The translations under genes and the position numbers were made by a program. Below are positions 5,861 to 7,393 of a stretch of DNA of 7,393 nt, piece after piece. Location of the stretch: positions 1 through 7,393 of the forward strand of contig JAHJCS010000069.1 in the NCBI GenBank assembly GCA_018812465.1, in the 5' to 3' direction. Position 1 is the first letter of the stretch, and every line of letters begins with the position of its first letter. The DNA comes from Nanobdellota archaeon (GTDB lineage Archaea; Nanobdellota; Nanobdellia; Woesearchaeales; UBA12501). The notes under the pieces were generated by a model. It ran no database searches. It was given only the letters and a program-made list of their open reading frames with translations, and was not told where the DNA came from.

Positions 5861-5878
5861 TCACTGATGATTTAGTGA
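5861..5878. repeat. Inverted repeat midway in divergent promoter region, possible operator
   Basis: TCACT (5861-5865) and AGTGA (5874-5878) form a perfect 5-bp inverted repeat with an 8-nt spacer, between the two divergent promoters and flanked by mirrored AAAGGT elements. The placement suits a regulator acting on both genes. With arms this short, chance is a serious alternative. Confidence 0.3.
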
Positions 5879-5904
5879 CTTTAAAGGTATATAATCCCGC
5901 AATA

Positions 5905-5916
5905 TTTTTATAATAA
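5905..5916 (+). promoter_or_regulatory. Probable TATA box of endonuclease Q gene
   Basis: TTTTTATAATAA would place transcription start near 5936, giving a leader of about 19 nt that holds the SD at 5942-5950. An alternative is TATATAAT at 5888-5895, preceded by AAAGG as a BRE-like element, which would give a leader of nearly 40 nt. Confidence 0.45.
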
Positions 5917-5941
5917 CTCAATACTCCTCCTCTCCAGGCTT

Positions 5942-5950
5942 AAAGGGGGT
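5942..5950 (+). promoter_or_regulatory. Shine-Dalgarno site of endonuclease Q gene
   Basis: AAAGGGGGT ends 4 bp before the ATG at 5955. It contrasts with the divergent gene, which lacks any leader, and sets this start codon. Confidence 0.6.
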
Positions 5951-5954
5951 TTAT

Positions 5955-7220
5955 ATGGCAATAATAGCAGACCTACACATACACAGCAGACATTCCAGAG
6001 CAACTGGAAAGGAGCTCAATCTTCCTAATCTTGAGAAGTGGGCTCTTGTGAAAGGCGTAGATCTTCTTGGCACAGGTGATTTCACTCATCCTAAATGGAT
6101 CCAGGAGATAAAAGATGACTTAGAAGAGGATGACACTGGAATCCTCAAATCTAAATCAGGATATCCTTTTGTCCTTCAGTCAGAGCTCTCTCTTATATAC
6201 AGTCAGGGAGGCAAAGGAAGGAAAGTGCATCTTGTCCTTCTTGCACCTAACCTTGAGGTTGTAAAGCAGATAACTGATTATCTTCTCACAAAAGGCAGGA
6301 TAGACTATGATGGCAGGCCAATCTTTGGCATTCCATGCATTGAATTCACAGAGCAGATGAAGAAGATATCAGAAAAGATTGAGATAATACCTGCTCATGT
6401 CTGGACACCTCATTTCGGCCTGTTCGGAGCAAATGGCGGTTTTGAATCTGTGGAGGAATGCTTTGGAGACCAGGCAAAGCACATCCATGCTCTTGAGACA
6501 GGACTCAGCAGCGATCCGCCAATGAACTGGCGCATGTCAATGCTTGACAAGTATTCATTAGTATCATTCTCTGACCTTCATTCATTCTGGCCTTGGAGAA
6601 TGGGAAGAGAGGCTACTGTTTTGGACATCAAGCTCACATATGATAATCTGATAAAAGCCCTTAGGACAAAGGAAGGTCTTGTAGAGACAATTGAGGTTGA
6701 TCCTAATTATGGGAAATATCATTTCACTGGCCACAGGAACTGTCATGTGTGCCTTAATCCTAAGCAGTCCGTCAAGGCAAAGCAGATATGCCCTAGGTGC
6801 GGAAAGCATCTTACTGTAGGAGTAATGGAGAGGGTTGAAGAGCTGGCTGACAGACCTGAAGGATTCAGGCTTAAAGGAGCAAAGCCATTCAGGACTCTTC
6901 TCCCTCTTTCTGAGATCCTCTCAAAGCTTGTGCACAAAGCAATCGCTACAAAGGCAGTATGGAAAGAATACAATAGTCTCATAAGCGAATTCAAGTCAGA
7001 ATACAATATCCTGCTGAATGCAACTCAGTCAGAGCTTGAGAAGGTCACTGATCCAAAGATTGCTGAGATGATAATGAAGAATCGCATGGGCAAGATAGAA
7101 GTCCTTCCTGGATATGATGGAGAGTATGGTATACCTATATTCTCTGAAGAGGACCGGCAGTCAGCAGAAGTCCTTGAGATAGAGGTGCTGCAGAAGCAGA
7201 CTTCTATAGGAGATTTCTAG
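5955..7220 (+). CDS. endoQ: Endonuclease Q (EndoQ), PHP-domain DNA repair nuclease
   Basis: Nicks DNA 5' to uracil, hypoxanthine and abasic sites, starting repair of deaminated bases; often annotated as a UvrD-associated PHP protein. The 421-aa length fits the family. The PHP metal site is complete: D6-L-H8-I-H10, D42 and H45 in GTGDFTHP, E77, H92, H148 in PAHVWTPHFG, E181 in ALETGLSSDP, and D207/H209 in SFSDLHSFWPW. A zinc finger follows with C263-x2-C266 and C279-x2-C282, then the family's GVMERVEELADRPEG (about 289-303) and a C-terminal NRMGKIEVLPGYDGEYG block. The start is fixed by an SD site and by the PHP motif beginning at residue 6. The gene is alone on its strand and ends 6 bp from the stop of a convergent membrane-protein gene. 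No key residue appears to be missing. Confidence 0.95.
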   Translation: MAIIADLHIHSRHSRATGKELNLPNLEKWALVKGVDLLGTGDFTHPKWIQEIKDDLEEDDTGILKSKSGYPFVLQSELSLIYSQGGKGRKVHLVLLAPNLEVVKQITDYLLTKGRIDYDGRPIFGIPCIEFTEQMKKISEKIEIIPAHVWTPHFGLFGANGGFESVEECFGDQAKHIHALETGLSSDPPMNWRMSMLDKYSLVSFSDLHSFWPWRMGREATVLDIKLTYDNLIKALRTKEGLVETIEVDPNYGKYHFTGHRNCHVCLNPKQSVKAKQICPRCGKHLTVGVMERVEELADRPEGFRLKGAKPFRTLLPLSEILSKLVHKAIATKAVWKEYNSLISEFKSEYNILLNATQSELEKVTDPKIAEMIMKNRMGKIEVLPGYDGEYGIPIFSEEDRQSAEVLEIEVLQKQTSIGDF

Positions 7221-7226
7221 TCAGTC

Positions 7227-7393
7227 TTATGTAAGCACTATTTCTATGGCAGCAAGTATCAGATAGAATATCACTCCTGTAAGGAAATATGTCGGCTTTC
7301 CCTGCCTATATTTTGGAAGAGTATCCCTTACTATTATATACAGAAGTATTCCTGTGATGAAAGCAAAGACTGAATGATATATCGGTTTTGGTA
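7227..7393 (-). CDS. C-terminal fragment of a membrane protein, possibly ZIP-family metal transporter
   Basis: The last 54 codons of a gene that enters from beyond the window, with TAA at 7227-7229. It contains two hydrophobic segments: HSVFAFITGILLYIIVRDTLP (about residues 6-26 of the fragment) and YFLTGVIFYLILAAIEIVL (35-53), joined by a short basic loop KYRQGKPT. The order AF-x2-G-x-LLY followed by a charged LP turn and a final helix resembles the last two membrane helices of ZIP divalent-metal transporters. The fragment is too short to be sure, and the metal-binding helices lie outside the window. No other frame on this strand stays open. It is convergent with endonuclease Q, 6 bp between stop codons. 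Confidence 0.65.
   Translation of the reverse strand, partial: PKPIYHSVFAFITGILLYIIVRDTLPKYRQGKPTYFLTGVIFYLILAAIEIVLT

Noticed and set aside
6582..7006. Minus-strand open frames inside the endonuclease Q gene
   Set aside because: They cover the zinc finger and C-terminal motifs of endonuclease Q on the other strand and resemble nothing.
1..7393. Mobile element, CRISPR array, defence system or tRNA gene
   Set aside because: I saw no transposase or integrase motifs, no regularly spaced direct repeats and no cloverleaf-like segment; base composition looks even across the window.

Overview
The window looks like a chromosomal segment of an archaeon, most likely a DPANN lineage of the Woesearchaeota/Pacearchaeota kind. 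Direct evidence: an archaeal transcript-cleavage factor TFS, an archaeal/ER-type signal peptidase (Ser/His), an endonuclease Q, AT-rich TATA boxes about 25-26 bp upstream of several start codons (leaderless genes), and T-rich terminator-like tracts. The lineage is an inference from gene content. There are no rRNA or tRNA genes, insertion sequences or CRISPR repeats that I could see.

Layout. Positions 1-1881 are a tight plus-strand cluster: the 3' part of a signal peptidase I gene, TFS (transcription), a DUF167/YggU-family small protein and a HAD-superfamily hydrolase. The genes are 0-26 bp apart with Shine-Dalgarno-like sites, so they are probably co-transcribed. It meets a convergent minus-strand block (1893-5813). 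In transcription order that block holds an unrecognised 251-aa protein, a 168-aa possible PepSY-like protein, a three-domain thymidylate synthase, a previously unlisted 43-aa basic protein directly behind it, and a P-loop nucleotide kinase-like protein. Three of these minus-strand genes have their own TATA box placed for leaderless transcription. A 141-bp divergent promoter region (5814-5954) separates the block from a plus-strand gene for endonuclease Q (5955-7220), which repairs deaminated bases. The window ends with the C-terminus of a minus-strand membrane protein, convergent with endonuclease Q and only 6 bp away.

Most notable item: the thymidylate synthase (about 558 aa). It joins an N-terminal domain resembling MtrA (the cobamide-carrying subunit of tetrahydromethanopterin S-methyltransferase), a ThyA core, and a C-terminal DUF4346-like domain. 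The MtrA-like part has no histidine to ligate cobalt. The ThyA core keeps the nucleophilic Cys, the RSxD motif and the Asn expected for uracil recognition, but has Lys-Ala where canonical enzymes have the Arg-Arg pair that binds phosphate across the dimer, and Gln where they have a conserved His. The neighbouring genes (P-loop kinase, small protein, endonuclease Q) allow a loose theme of thymidylate supply and uracil-in-DNA repair, but this is inference from proximity only.
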